64,000 bases of DNA from Capitulum mitella (Eukaryota > Arthropoda > Thecostraca > Pollicipedomorpha > Pollicipedidae). This document shows positions 53,843 through 64,000 of this stretch, piece after piece. Numbering within the stretch: the first letter of the stretch is position 1; each line of letters opens with the position of its first letter. Below the pieces are notes generated by a model. It did no database searches and was not told the origin of the DNA. It saw only the letters and a list, made by a program, of their open reading frames with translations. The stretch lies in NCBI GenBank assembly GCA_030062745.1, contig CP099843.1:22108583-22172582 (forward strand), written 5' to 3'. The position numbers and the translations under genes are program-made.

Positions 53843-56800
53843 AAGTCTGCTTCAGGGTTGAATGCATATATAGGCAGAAATTTGCAATGATCTCACTTTG
53901 CAGAGTACGCTCATTATGGAACTGTTTCCCAGAATGTTTATTGCAGCTACCAGGCAGCTGCACATAGTCGCTGAGCAGCAAATTAGAAGCAGTGTTTTTA
54001 TCTTTTCTGCATCAGTCTAGCAGTTCTTCGACTGACTAAATAATCTGCGGACCATCGCGGTGGTTTTTACGTGTCCGGCCCCATTTTGACAGTTCTCAAA
54101 CCACAGGAGACTCAGCAAGATGGCTTCCGTATGCTAAACCATCGCTTGACACGGGGCTCACGTGTCATTACATGTGGGTGGTTCGGTACCATACAAAAGG
54201 AGCATTTGTCCTCCGATCATCGGAACCTCTCGTGCAGCGCAATGGGTATTCCCCAGGAGCTACCATTGTTATTTTGACAGCTGATGGAACCCTTTTACTG
54301 AAGCTGGCAACACTGCCAGATCTGTCAGCTGACTGCGTCGCTCCAGTGACACAAAGAAAGGGAAAGGCTGCAGAAGTCTGATGTAACCGGCGATGGTGGC
54401 ACGTTGCCGGTGGCCGCAAAGGCCCGTGAACTGGCAACATGACCTGAACGACTCTTCCTCGCGCATGGCGAAACGAGCTGAGAGACTGTACAGGGAAACA
54501 ACAGATCGAAATGACTGAACGAAAAAAGGACGGAACAGATCAAAATGACTGTCCCTTGGATTCATGACCGTGTTACACTGACACTGAACTGAGCCTTGGT
54601 CTAAGTGCTCGTCAAAAACCCATTTGTTTAGCTGATTGCAGTTAAAGCATATGCATTTTTTGCTGTCTTTAATATCACAGCCGTGGAATATTGCCCGGAT
54701 TTCATGGGATGGGTGGCGCTGGTTGAACGGTTGCAATCGTGGTCGATCTTTCATATACTTTCACTTTGTACGCGAGGGAGAGCGAGAGAGAAAGACAGAA
54801 AGAGATAGAGAGAAAGAGAAAGAGAGAGAGGGAGAGGAGATGGATAGAAACTACCTTGACCCATGGGGTCATCGCATTGGTTTTGTCGTTCTGTCAGAGT
54901 TCTCATATTGTATGGTAGCTCGCTTTCCGCTGTTAATGTTATGATAATTGTATTCCATGCAAAAACCAAGCTGTGATGCTTGAGGCCTATATGTCTGCAT
55001 TTGCCACTTTGTCTAAAAGCAGTAGTGGCGGAGGTATCGATAGAAAAAAAGGAAAAACATTTCGGTCTTTATTTTGTTTTTATATGGCACGTTCTTGGAC
55101 TAATATAAGATCGCCTTGACCGGGACACAGTTTGGCCGCTGTCTACCTTCTCGTGACACCACGACTGTTTTACATTGGAAGTAAGGCTCGACGTCGGCCA
55201 TGGCAAACGGTATGAAAGAGGGTGAAGCACGTGCGTCTCTAACACATCAACAACACTCACGATACATCTCATCCGCCCACTACCCTCGTCTCCGAAAAAG
55301 TCAAAAACGCACAAGAAAAGAAACAGTTCTGAATGTTAAAAGGAGAAATGCGTAAATCAACGCCTAAAACAACGATATGCTGCGCAAGTTCGGCTGGTTT
55401 GTTGCCAAGAGGAGCAAATGCATCTCACCCAGAATCTATGTTAACAGGGACGTATCTGTGGCCTTACATTAGAAGCCTGATAGTTTTTTCTGCGCTTTTA
55501 CAACCCGCCGGACGCTGCCCAAACACAGACCAGTTGCAACAAACCTCCTCGTGCGTCTGGGAATGCCCATTGCTACCTCCGTCTCGCCGACGCAGTTCAG
55601 GAGAGCCTTGACATACTAGCACAGCTGCGAACGCACCGCCTCCGCGCTGCGGCTACCGCTCGGGGAAGTCGTGAGGCACCGAAGATGTCGTGCATGGTTC
55701 TGAGCGTAACCCCGGTCCGCCGACGCCGTTTGGCACGCTACGAGCCGTCCGTTTTGGTCCCTGTACTCAGAATCGGGACCAGACATGCTCTGGCAGCGCG
55801 ACCTTCGGCAGTCCGCCGCGAGGTAAACAGGCCGAGTATTCGGCTTATTTTCAGGGGCAAAATCCCAGCAGGCGGCCTCGGTCGCCGAACCGCAGGCGCG
55901 CCACGGTCAGGCCCGCGCCGTGCCGGCGGGGCGGAAACTCCAGCCGTGATCCTGAACTCCTCCCCTCCACCGCCCTCCTCTCCTCGCCCACTGCCCTGCC
56001 GCGCGGCTGGCTGCACATGACGGGTGCAAACTGGCACGTTTTTGTCCAAATCATGGGCACGGGAATTCTGGAAAATTTCTGGGTGGAAGGCAATGCGCGA
56101 TTTTCGTGGAAATTTCTGCATGCAGTGCCACAGAGCGACGTAGCTTGGAAAACAGTCAAGGACCACGGCCTCCGCACCAACCTGCTCCAGCGACGGATCC
56201 GGCAGGCCGCCTCGGGACGTGCTAAACCATTAACTAGATGTCGTATGTCTCACGTCACCAGGGGTGATGACTTACATCTCTGTATTTTCCTGAAAGGGAA
56301 ATATAAGATTACACATCCTGCTGGTCAGTTCACATAAAAATTGTCAGTCATAAATGTCTCGGTTACGTCTTTACGTTTACAATGGCTTTTCCGTATTTGG
56401 TTAGGTTAGCGTAGGTTAGATCTGTTGTGTTGCCCACGGCAACGTGGAATCATCAAATACAGATGTATGAAGAAATGCTTACATGTGTTCCATAGGCTTG
56501 CAGTTCTAATATTGTCTTAAGCTCAAAGGCGTAGTTTTCCCCGATTCTGTGGGGTTAATTCGCTAATAGGATCTACGTTAAAATAGCTATTTACAGAAAA
56601 ATATTGCTTCCAACTAAGCAGAAATAAGGGAAATAGTAGAACTGTAGGATCCCATGCAAATTAAGAGACACAGAAAACCAATCCAAGAAAAAGGCTCGTG
56701 CAACACTTCTTGGATAGCATGATTACAAGCGTTCACTGTATTAAACACACAGGAATATCCAGTTATATCTCTGTCACGTCACATAGCCATCTGATTGGCA

Positions 56801-57195
56801 TGCAAAGAATGCCATGATCTTAAGGTCTGCATAAATCCCTGAAAGAGAAATCAACTTAAGTTGTTTGGATCGAGGCCGGGCTGCACGGATCCATCGACAG
56901 CATAGGAAGACTGCCTATTGCGGTGACCGGTGAAAACCGTGAGATGTTGCAATACCCCGTCACCTGCCACTGAATGGTAATCGGCCACTGTGTCAAGGCC
57001 GCCGTCTGGCCCAGGGAGCGGTCCCAAGTTGTCGATTCTGGGCCAAAGTCGTGCCCGACAGCAGTTGGGCGGCGCAGATGTCCGGATACCGCGCTGCCGC
57101 AGTGCCCTAGACACTGTCTGCCCCTCCCCCTCCCTCGCGCCGTCTCCGGCTGTTGGCAGCTCTGACGCAGCCGCCCTTAGCCACCAGGACCGAGC
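53843..57195. other. No recognisable gene; purine-rich tract at 54775-54843
   Basis: An imperfect GA-rich tract lies at 54775-54843. The segment 55620-56030 is GC-richer with overlapping frames and no domain. The remainder is featureless. Confidence 0.45.
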
Positions 57196-57515
57196 TCAGC
57201 TGCAGAGCTGAGCTGGAGTTACGCTGGTTGCGACTGACGCCTACTCCGGAGCTGAGCAGGTGGAGGTACAGAGCTGAGATGGTGGAGTTGTAGACATAAC
57301 CTGTTGGAGCTGCAGAGCTGGTGGAATTGTAGAGCTGAGCTGGTGGAGCTGTAGAGCTGAACTTTTGGAGCTGCAGAGCTGAGCTGGTGGAGCTGTAGAG
57401 ATAAGTTGGTGAAGCTGTAGAGCTGAGCTGGCGGAGCTGTAGAGGTAACCTGCTGGAGCTGCACAGCTGAGTTGGTGGACCTGCAAAACCGGGCTGGTGA
57501 AGCTGCAGAGCTGCG
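57196..57515. repeat. Minisatellite, 22-bp unit, about 14 copies
   Basis: Units resemble GGAGCTGCAGAGCTGAGCTG followed by GT, with regular 22-bp spacing in the centre of the array. The GAGCTGAGCTG core is shared with the 31-bp array at 42455. Confidence 0.9.
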
Positions 57516-58379
57516 CTGGCCGCGGCTCGGTCGCACGACGTTGTGCTTGCCCACAGGGTTTGTCACGTGACCTGAGAACCGGCGTGCGGGTCCGGCGTCA
57601 TATTGTCAACACTTTCCCCCGTCGCCTGGATACGGTCTGCACTGACCCGGGTCAGTTACGCTATCAGATCGGGTCAGCTCCGATATTATCGCCAGTGGCC
57701 CGGCTCGGCGATCGTGTCGGACCACCGACTTGGACCGGCGACAGACGCGGTCCTGGGATTAACGACCCGGGCCGTGCAGCGGGCTACTCGACCACACCTT
57801 GCTCAGAGCTCCGTCGGGCCGTCGGCAGCACCAGACGGAGGCCGAGAGTCACCCCCGGTGGCGTGACCCTCGGTTTTCGCTTTACAGGCAGACGTTAACT
57901 GTTGCGTAAAAGCCCAGTGTACCACATACGGTTCACACTGGACTACGCAAAGTTGACGTGTCTGTCTGTGATTTCTGCGCGAATGAATAGCAACAGGGTC
58001 CACAGCAGGACGTTTTTGCGCGCAATGTCGTGGAAGTTTCGAGTTTTCGCACGTTTCAGCGACCTTCCTCGGGTTAAATCAACGGCCAGTTTAGTCGCAA
58101 CGGTTGCGCTACCGATAACGGCGAAGCGAAGAGAATGCAGCACGACCTTCATTGTCTGGTTTTGCGCAAACTGGCAGGGAAGACTGGTTTACGTCCTTGG
58201 GCTGGAGGGCCGAGCACCAGCAACAGAAACAAGGGACAAAAGCTAGTCTTCCTTTTTTATAAGGAATATAACTACGGTTTACTCCACTGTAACTACCGTT
58301 ACTGTGTTTACCGATTACTAGCCGTAAACACTAATCCACCTTGGGGATGAAAGCTTCTGAAAGCTGAAAAAAATCCAGG
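57516..58379. other. No recognisable feature
   Basis: Moderately GC-rich sequence without a supported gene or repeat. Confidence 0.45.
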
Positions 58380-58960
58380 GTGCGACCAAACAGTGCACGG
58401 AGCGGCAGCCGATCCTGCCCTCGACCGTCCATCTCCCTCCGACTACGCTGCAGAACGACACTGACGCCCGCTGCAGGCACACAGCCGGAGCGGCCCGTCC
58501 GGTGTTCGTCGAGCAGGCCTCTGGCGCCGGCAGCGGAGCCCGGCCGCGCCGCTGCTGCTGTTTTCGTTCCGTTCCGGCGCCGTACTGCGCCGCGGACAGC
58601 CCGGCACGACTCCTGCAGGCGGCCGCCCTTTGTCCAGCCGCGTTTCCCCGGCGGCGACGCATCGGGCGGCCACGACAGGGCGCGGACAAAGAGCGGCGCC
58701 GCCGGCGCGGCCAACGTCCTTCCATTGTCGCCGCGGCCGCGGCATTCACAAGGCCGCGCCGCCCCCCCCCCCCCGGCCGTGCCCCGGCGACGCCACGGAC
58801 CGGACCACGCCCTGGCCAGCCGGATCTGAGGCGGCGCGTTCTTTACGGTCGGCGTCCGAGGGGTGCGGCCTGGCCGGCTGGCGTGGTCGCCGCTGCAGGG
58901 TGGCGGTGTAACGGTACTTACCGACCGGCCGGCACTCGCTCGGGATGATGTTAAAACGCC
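58380..58960. promoter_or_regulatory. CpG island
   Basis: CpG-rich, with a C12-type run near 58762-58774. A strong minus-strand splice donor at its right edge (58921-58916) suggests it includes the first intron of a minus-strand gene. Confidence 0.4.
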
Positions 58961-58979
58961 CGCCTGCCTCATCAGCCAC
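58922..58979 (-). CDS. Candidate short exon ending at a consensus donor, unidentified
   Basis: On the minus strand the donor GGTCG|GTAAGT at 58922 closes a frame reading VADEAGGRFNIIPSECRPV (phase 1). A second frame ending at the same donor is also open (ILWWLMRQAGVLTSS). GC content jumps right after the donor. No start, acceptor or next exon could be fixed; the upper limit given is only the last clearly open part. Confidence 0.2.
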
Positions 58980-61900
58980 CAGAGGATTCCAACGTAAGCT
59001 TCACTGTATTGAGATGGCTGCCTGGACAGATAATGTGAACAACGTGCAGATAATGTGATAAATGTCAACTCGAGCCACGGAGGACATTCGCAGTTAAGCA
59101 ATCAGCAAGCGCTCCAATGAAAAGTTGCTGTTGACAGTAAAGCTCGGCTAATAGCTGACATGGATTATTTGCCTGCAGGAGAAAATGCAGACTAGAATTC
59201 CAACAGCAAGAACTTTTCAGCAAAATGCTCCATCATTGTTGTACCATTTTTTTCATTAGGCCTCCAAACATTGAAAAACGCGGAGTCCGCCTGAAGGCAA
59301 TTTTCCCGAAATTCCGGATGAATTGGGCTTTCAGACTGTTTTGGCATGGTCAGAGACGGTCATTTTAATTGCGACCATGCGTCAACAAGGAAGAAAAAGA
59401 TTTATGGAAACGACAAATAAAGCAGGTCAAAAGACACGGGCTCATGGGATAGCATGAGTCACCTGTGCACCACCCTGCACCACCTGCCTTCGACCACCAA
59501 GCCATCCCTGGAGGCAATCAGGATTCGTTCCGCACCAGTGCAGCCTTGAGATCAAGACGTCGAAATCGACAGCGGGCTATTTCTTTTAGTCGATCGCCTT
59601 TGCAACTAAATCTCCGCTGGCCTCGTCGCCGATAACCAGCTCGAAGCATCAAGCCTGGCGTCCTCGTTTGAATGACAGGACCGGTCTGTAGGCACACTGC
59701 ATGCCGTTGCTGACGTTCATATCGTGCAGTCCTGACATCTACTCAGCGCGACGCCTGAGTGATTCCTCATGCTTGTTTTGCAGTGACAAACGAATCCTGA
59801 CGGCCTCAGGATGCTCACTTCACAGGCACCGCCCAGGACGTGCGCGCGTCCTTCTCGAGAAGGCGGTCGCAGTTTCCTGAAAAGACGGGAAAGCCGGATT
59901 CCGCGGCTTAGTGGGACGAAGCGTGAAACGGATCGCCGGATTGCCGTCTGGAACACTGCAGGACGTTTCCCTGTTTTGGAACCGGTGGAACGCGGAAGCC
60001 GGCCGGATTTAGTGTCATAGTTGAACCCGCGCCGAGTCGGTCTGAATACTCCAGTTGGCCCATTTGTAGCGCGACTTCTCGGTGCAAAAGGCCAGTGATT
60101 AAGCTGATTGCCTTATTTCAGCAATTTGCCGGCACTTTTAGAAACAGAAATGGATGCTAGAAACAAGAGAATGACAGCTTCTGCTATGCACGAATTTTCC
60201 TTCTGAAAATGCTATAGCGTTTTTTGGTTCATTTAATAGAGGCATTATTGTGCTTCACACGGACTTCAGGCAAAAAAAAGGCAAAAAAGGCAAAACGGCA
60301 TAAAACAGAAATTTCGGCCGTAAAAAAGCCGCAGAAACAAAACAAAAAGTTACGCACAGTAGGATCTCAAAATCCGCATGCGCAAAAGTTTTGCTACATG
60401 CGCAGTTTGCCTCCATTTCACGGCGCTTGTAGAATCATTAGGAGCACATGTCCCGTCAGCGTGGTTCTTCAACCGATCGTCACGCCAGTGCAACCAGCAT
60501 CGGATGTTTTGGCCGTAAAACCAAAACAACAACAGCGTAAACGGATCGCTGCTAGATTTTTCAGGAGATTTAAATTACCTTATCATCACTTACAGTATCT
60601 CTGCAGCACAAGCTTTACCCAGCAGCTTTAGAACATAGACACTGTGCCCCTTTGCCTCACCTGGCTCGGTCCCCGGTCAAAATGTTGACATTACCAAGTC
60701 GTCCCGGAGCTTTTGCATTAAATACTCAACATTAACAACACATAGACGTTTAATAACGCCCATGCATTTAGTTAGCGTAACATGTAATGAATACGACAGC
60801 TGGAATACATTGCCAATATTTTCCTCTTTTGATCATTCATCACACCATCACTCGTGACGGTTTTTTGTGCTGACAGCAGAATTGAGCGAATCAGCTTAAT
60901 TTTTCATGATGTACAACGAGACCTCAAAACTGGTGATTGTACGTAGTGGATGATTATGCGTTTTCATGCCTAAGTCTAAGAGGCATTGCCGTACCATGTT
61001 GGCCCTTAAACAAACTTGTTTCATAATGCCTTGAGCTAAGCTGCATGATTTCGGAATCCTGACGGATTACCAAAAGGCCAACGATCCAAAAGATATTAAT
61101 TTTGTTCGTCTGTAAATGCGACTCCATTTCGTAGAAAGATCGTCTTCTTAAAAACGATGTCGATTATTGAAAGATATCGAAATGCCAGTAAGATTGTATG
61201 CGTGAAGCGGCTTACCACAATCTAAGGAAAGCTGCCTAGAATCCCTTTATTCTCAGACGGCCTTCAGATGACGTGTGAGAGTTATCTCCTAAACCCTTGT
61301 CAGAACGCGCAACAAGGATGATTTCACCTCTACCTCCACTTAAATAACAAAGGTTAAAATGATGCTGAGACGAAGTGGGACTCCTTTGCAAAGACAGCTT
61401 TGGCAAACTGTTGTTAAATCTCAGTCTTACGCATGATGGCTGTCAGATCTGATATACCTTTTCTACACATTTCGAACACTTTTTACAAAAGAAGAGCAAA
61501 ATTATCTAAAAAAAGACTAATAAGGGGAACAATATCAAGTTGTTACTAGACATGACTTATTATATGTGTTTTGGATAAGCATTATGAGATCTCACCTTGC
61601 CTGTTTCCGTGTGAAGAGGTTGAACCGCTTCGCTTATTCAACAAAGGATCAAGCAGTTCCTCGACTTGACAGACAGCAGCGGGCGACTGCAGCGCAACAC
61701 ACAGCAGCAGCATCGGTTGGCCGGTGGCAAATTTATATCGGCTGGCGTGGAACTTCCACTGCATTTAAAACTAGAAAAATCGCTGGAAATGCCATGGAAC
61801 CTTTCGCTTTGGACATGGTTCGCTGAAAATTCGAACACGCAGGGGGCATTTCTTCTGAATGATCAATTTGCAACCAAAATATCTTCAACATTAGGTACGT

Positions 61901-64000
61901 TATTTCTTTGCAATTATTTGAACTCCAAGACTTGTGGAAAGCTGTACTTAGGGTCTAGTAAGACATATTTTAATATTTCTTATTTTTTCTAATTAATGTA
62001 CAAATCTAACAAGTTAGACAATTTTTCGATCCATCTGTGTTCCGCGCTTCTTAACGAAGTTATTAAGCATTTTGTTTTAATATCAGCTTTCAGCTTTTGT
62101 TTAACCTCTTCTGAACATAACTTTATTTCTCGAGATGATGCACTTGACCAGAATAATGGCATGATTAATCAGTTGTGTATTCCCAAACCCAAGGACGATA
62201 TTCTCTCCTGAGGCATACTTGAATGATCAAGTTTCATTTCAACTAGCCAATTACTAACGACAATCCACGAATCCTGAACGTGTTGGCAGCTCCAGAATTC
62301 GTGTCGCAGAGTCTCTCGGACTGATCTGCACCGGGGGCAAATGTCGGAATCGGTAATCCCTTGCGATAGTTTGTAAATGACTGGGTGTATGACTGGGCTT
62401 TACTTTTAGTTTTTGGTCCGCTCTTCCGTTCTGCGGCCTTACTGTTAACCAACGCAAAACAATCAAAACCTATTCCGGAGAGGGCGTACATTTTTTTATT
62501 GCTCTCGTACGTCAGAACCTCTTCCATCGCCATGTAAAACATCGTTGAAATATCTAACGTTCTTTCTATCCCAGGAACATATGCAGCTTGTCTTAAATTT
62601 TGTCATATCTGACTACTACGACAGGCACGTATTCCAGTCATCTGGCAATATCTCATTTGCACCGACTAAATGCTTTCATAACATCCTGTCAGAATTGACT
62701 GCTAACATTTTCGGAGGGCTTTAAAAACAAAGCACGATTTCTCTTCCAAATGCAATGGCCATTACTCACATTTCCTTTAAAGACTTGCACCTAACAATGG
62801 GTTGAAGTGAGCTTGCGCCTCGCCCAAGCTATCTTTAATGCATTAATAAACAACATTATGTCAGCCATAACCAAACCACGGCACTTCATGTTCTGTATCA
62901 AGCTTTTACGCTTAATCCGCTCTGTCTTCTCTTTCCAGAGAAAATTGAGCAGTAAAGAATTCAACTGTTAAATAGTATGCACTGGTGATGGTCAACACCA
63001 GGAATAAATACGTGAGATTTAAGAGTAAAAATGGCTTTACAATGGTTATTTTGCCAAGCAACGACAGGTTCGCTTCGACTAGTTTTTTATCATTGCCTAT
63101 GGTCCTTTTTCCCTGGACTAGTAAGCTATAATTCATTTTCTTTGTGCTGTTGCCAATTCATTTCGCCTAATTACGGAAAATATATTGTCTACACAAGGGC
63201 ATTTTCCATCAGTCACACCTAGCGTTTTCCCCATATTTTTTGTCTCTCCCGTGAAGCCTTGTGTTGCAGTGGCTTCGTCCTCTTGTCTATAAAAACGCAC
63301 TAAGTGGTTTTGGAATCACTGCATGAAACATTGTGATGAAACCGGTACAAAGAGAAATCCATGGGAACGGTGCGACGTCATATTCTTCCACAATGGACGA
63401 AATATCATTAACCAGTTATTCAGCATCTTACGACCACCACCACTACCAGCAAAAGTTGCCATTTCTTTCAGCAGTTTTAAGGAAAATTGTACAATTGTCA
63501 ACCTGCGCAGGAATAAAAAAAAACGACCGTGAAAACGGATGGACATCGCTGTAAGGGAATTGGGACCAATGGCCTGTCATAAAAAGTTGGCCAGAAAATG
63601 CCCTATTATATTCCAAAACATTCAAGAAAGAACATGGTGCCTGACGAAGAAAATATGAAATAATGCCACTTGAGAATATGCTTCGTCAGTGAAAATAATT
63701 GGTCCAAATTAGGAAAAAACAACAAATTAAGGTGGAGCTAGGTTACTGGGTTTTTTCACTTCGTCGGAAATATTTGCGGTTGGTCCTACCAACATGTTTG
63801 TCTTGTGTTCATGTGTGAGCCGCTGCCGTGCGCTAAATCCTTTCATGAGCAAAGATTGAAAGGTATTACCAAAGCATTCCGCATCTTATGACTACCGAAA
63901 TAAACCGTAATTTGTTGAAGGTGACTGCAGTTGACAGAAGAAACAAGGTGAATTTCTCTTGTCACGGCAAGAAGACTCGTAATGCGTGGTGCAATTATCA
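58980..64000. other. No recognisable feature
   Basis: AT-rich sequence with short frames only. I saw no repeat family, RNA gene or conserved coding segment. Confidence 0.5.

Overview
The window looks like nuclear DNA from an invertebrate animal, most likely an arthropod. The evidence is a spliced PEX10 gene, a eukaryotic tRNA-Pro, piggyBac-like and hAT-like non-autonomous DNA transposons, CpG-rich islands in moderately AT-rich background, and many micro- and minisatellites. The very GC-rich, Ala/Pro-loaded coding style together with this repeat load would fit a crustacean such as a barnacle, but that placement is a guess.

Only three genes can be defended. (1) A minus-strand exon of 1240 codons (3944-7663) starts with a strong Kozak ATG inside a CpG-rich, CRE-bearing promoter region and ends at a consensus splice donor. 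It encodes a disordered, phosphosite-rich protein that I cannot name, and the rest of the gene must lie at lower coordinates or outside the window. (2) A complete-looking PEX10 gene (peroxisomal RING E3 ligase) lies on the minus strand in four coding exons between 21272 and 16885; the predicted protein is 281 residues. Its introns carry shards of its own exons, a piggyBac-like relic, a small transposon and a (CT)66 tract. (3) A tRNA-Pro(CGG) lies on the plus strand at 21910-21981, divergent from PEX10.

Most of the remainder is repeat. The clearest element is a 2.6 kb coding-less DNA transposon at 36272-38882 with a perfect 8-bp target duplication, a body built from degenerate repeats of about 21 bp, and a smaller transposon nested in it with its own perfect duplication. 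An inverted relative occupies 354-2165. Small hAT-like elements with 8-bp duplications lie at 9958-10366, 22830-23002 and 30527-30684, with less exact copies at 18206, 31080, 33555, 42837 and 53068. A 1.2 kb piggyBac-like element flanked by TTAA lies at 14389-15600, and a foldback element at 22161-22784.

From about 40 to 58 kb the sequence alternates between CpG-rich islands and minisatellites (units of 28, 31, 78, 53, 15 and 22 bp). The islands may be promoters or first exons, but no product can be recognised. The last 5 kb and several other stretches show nothing I can support. I saw no reverse transcriptase, integrase, capsid or envelope-like coding sequence and no CRISPR array.
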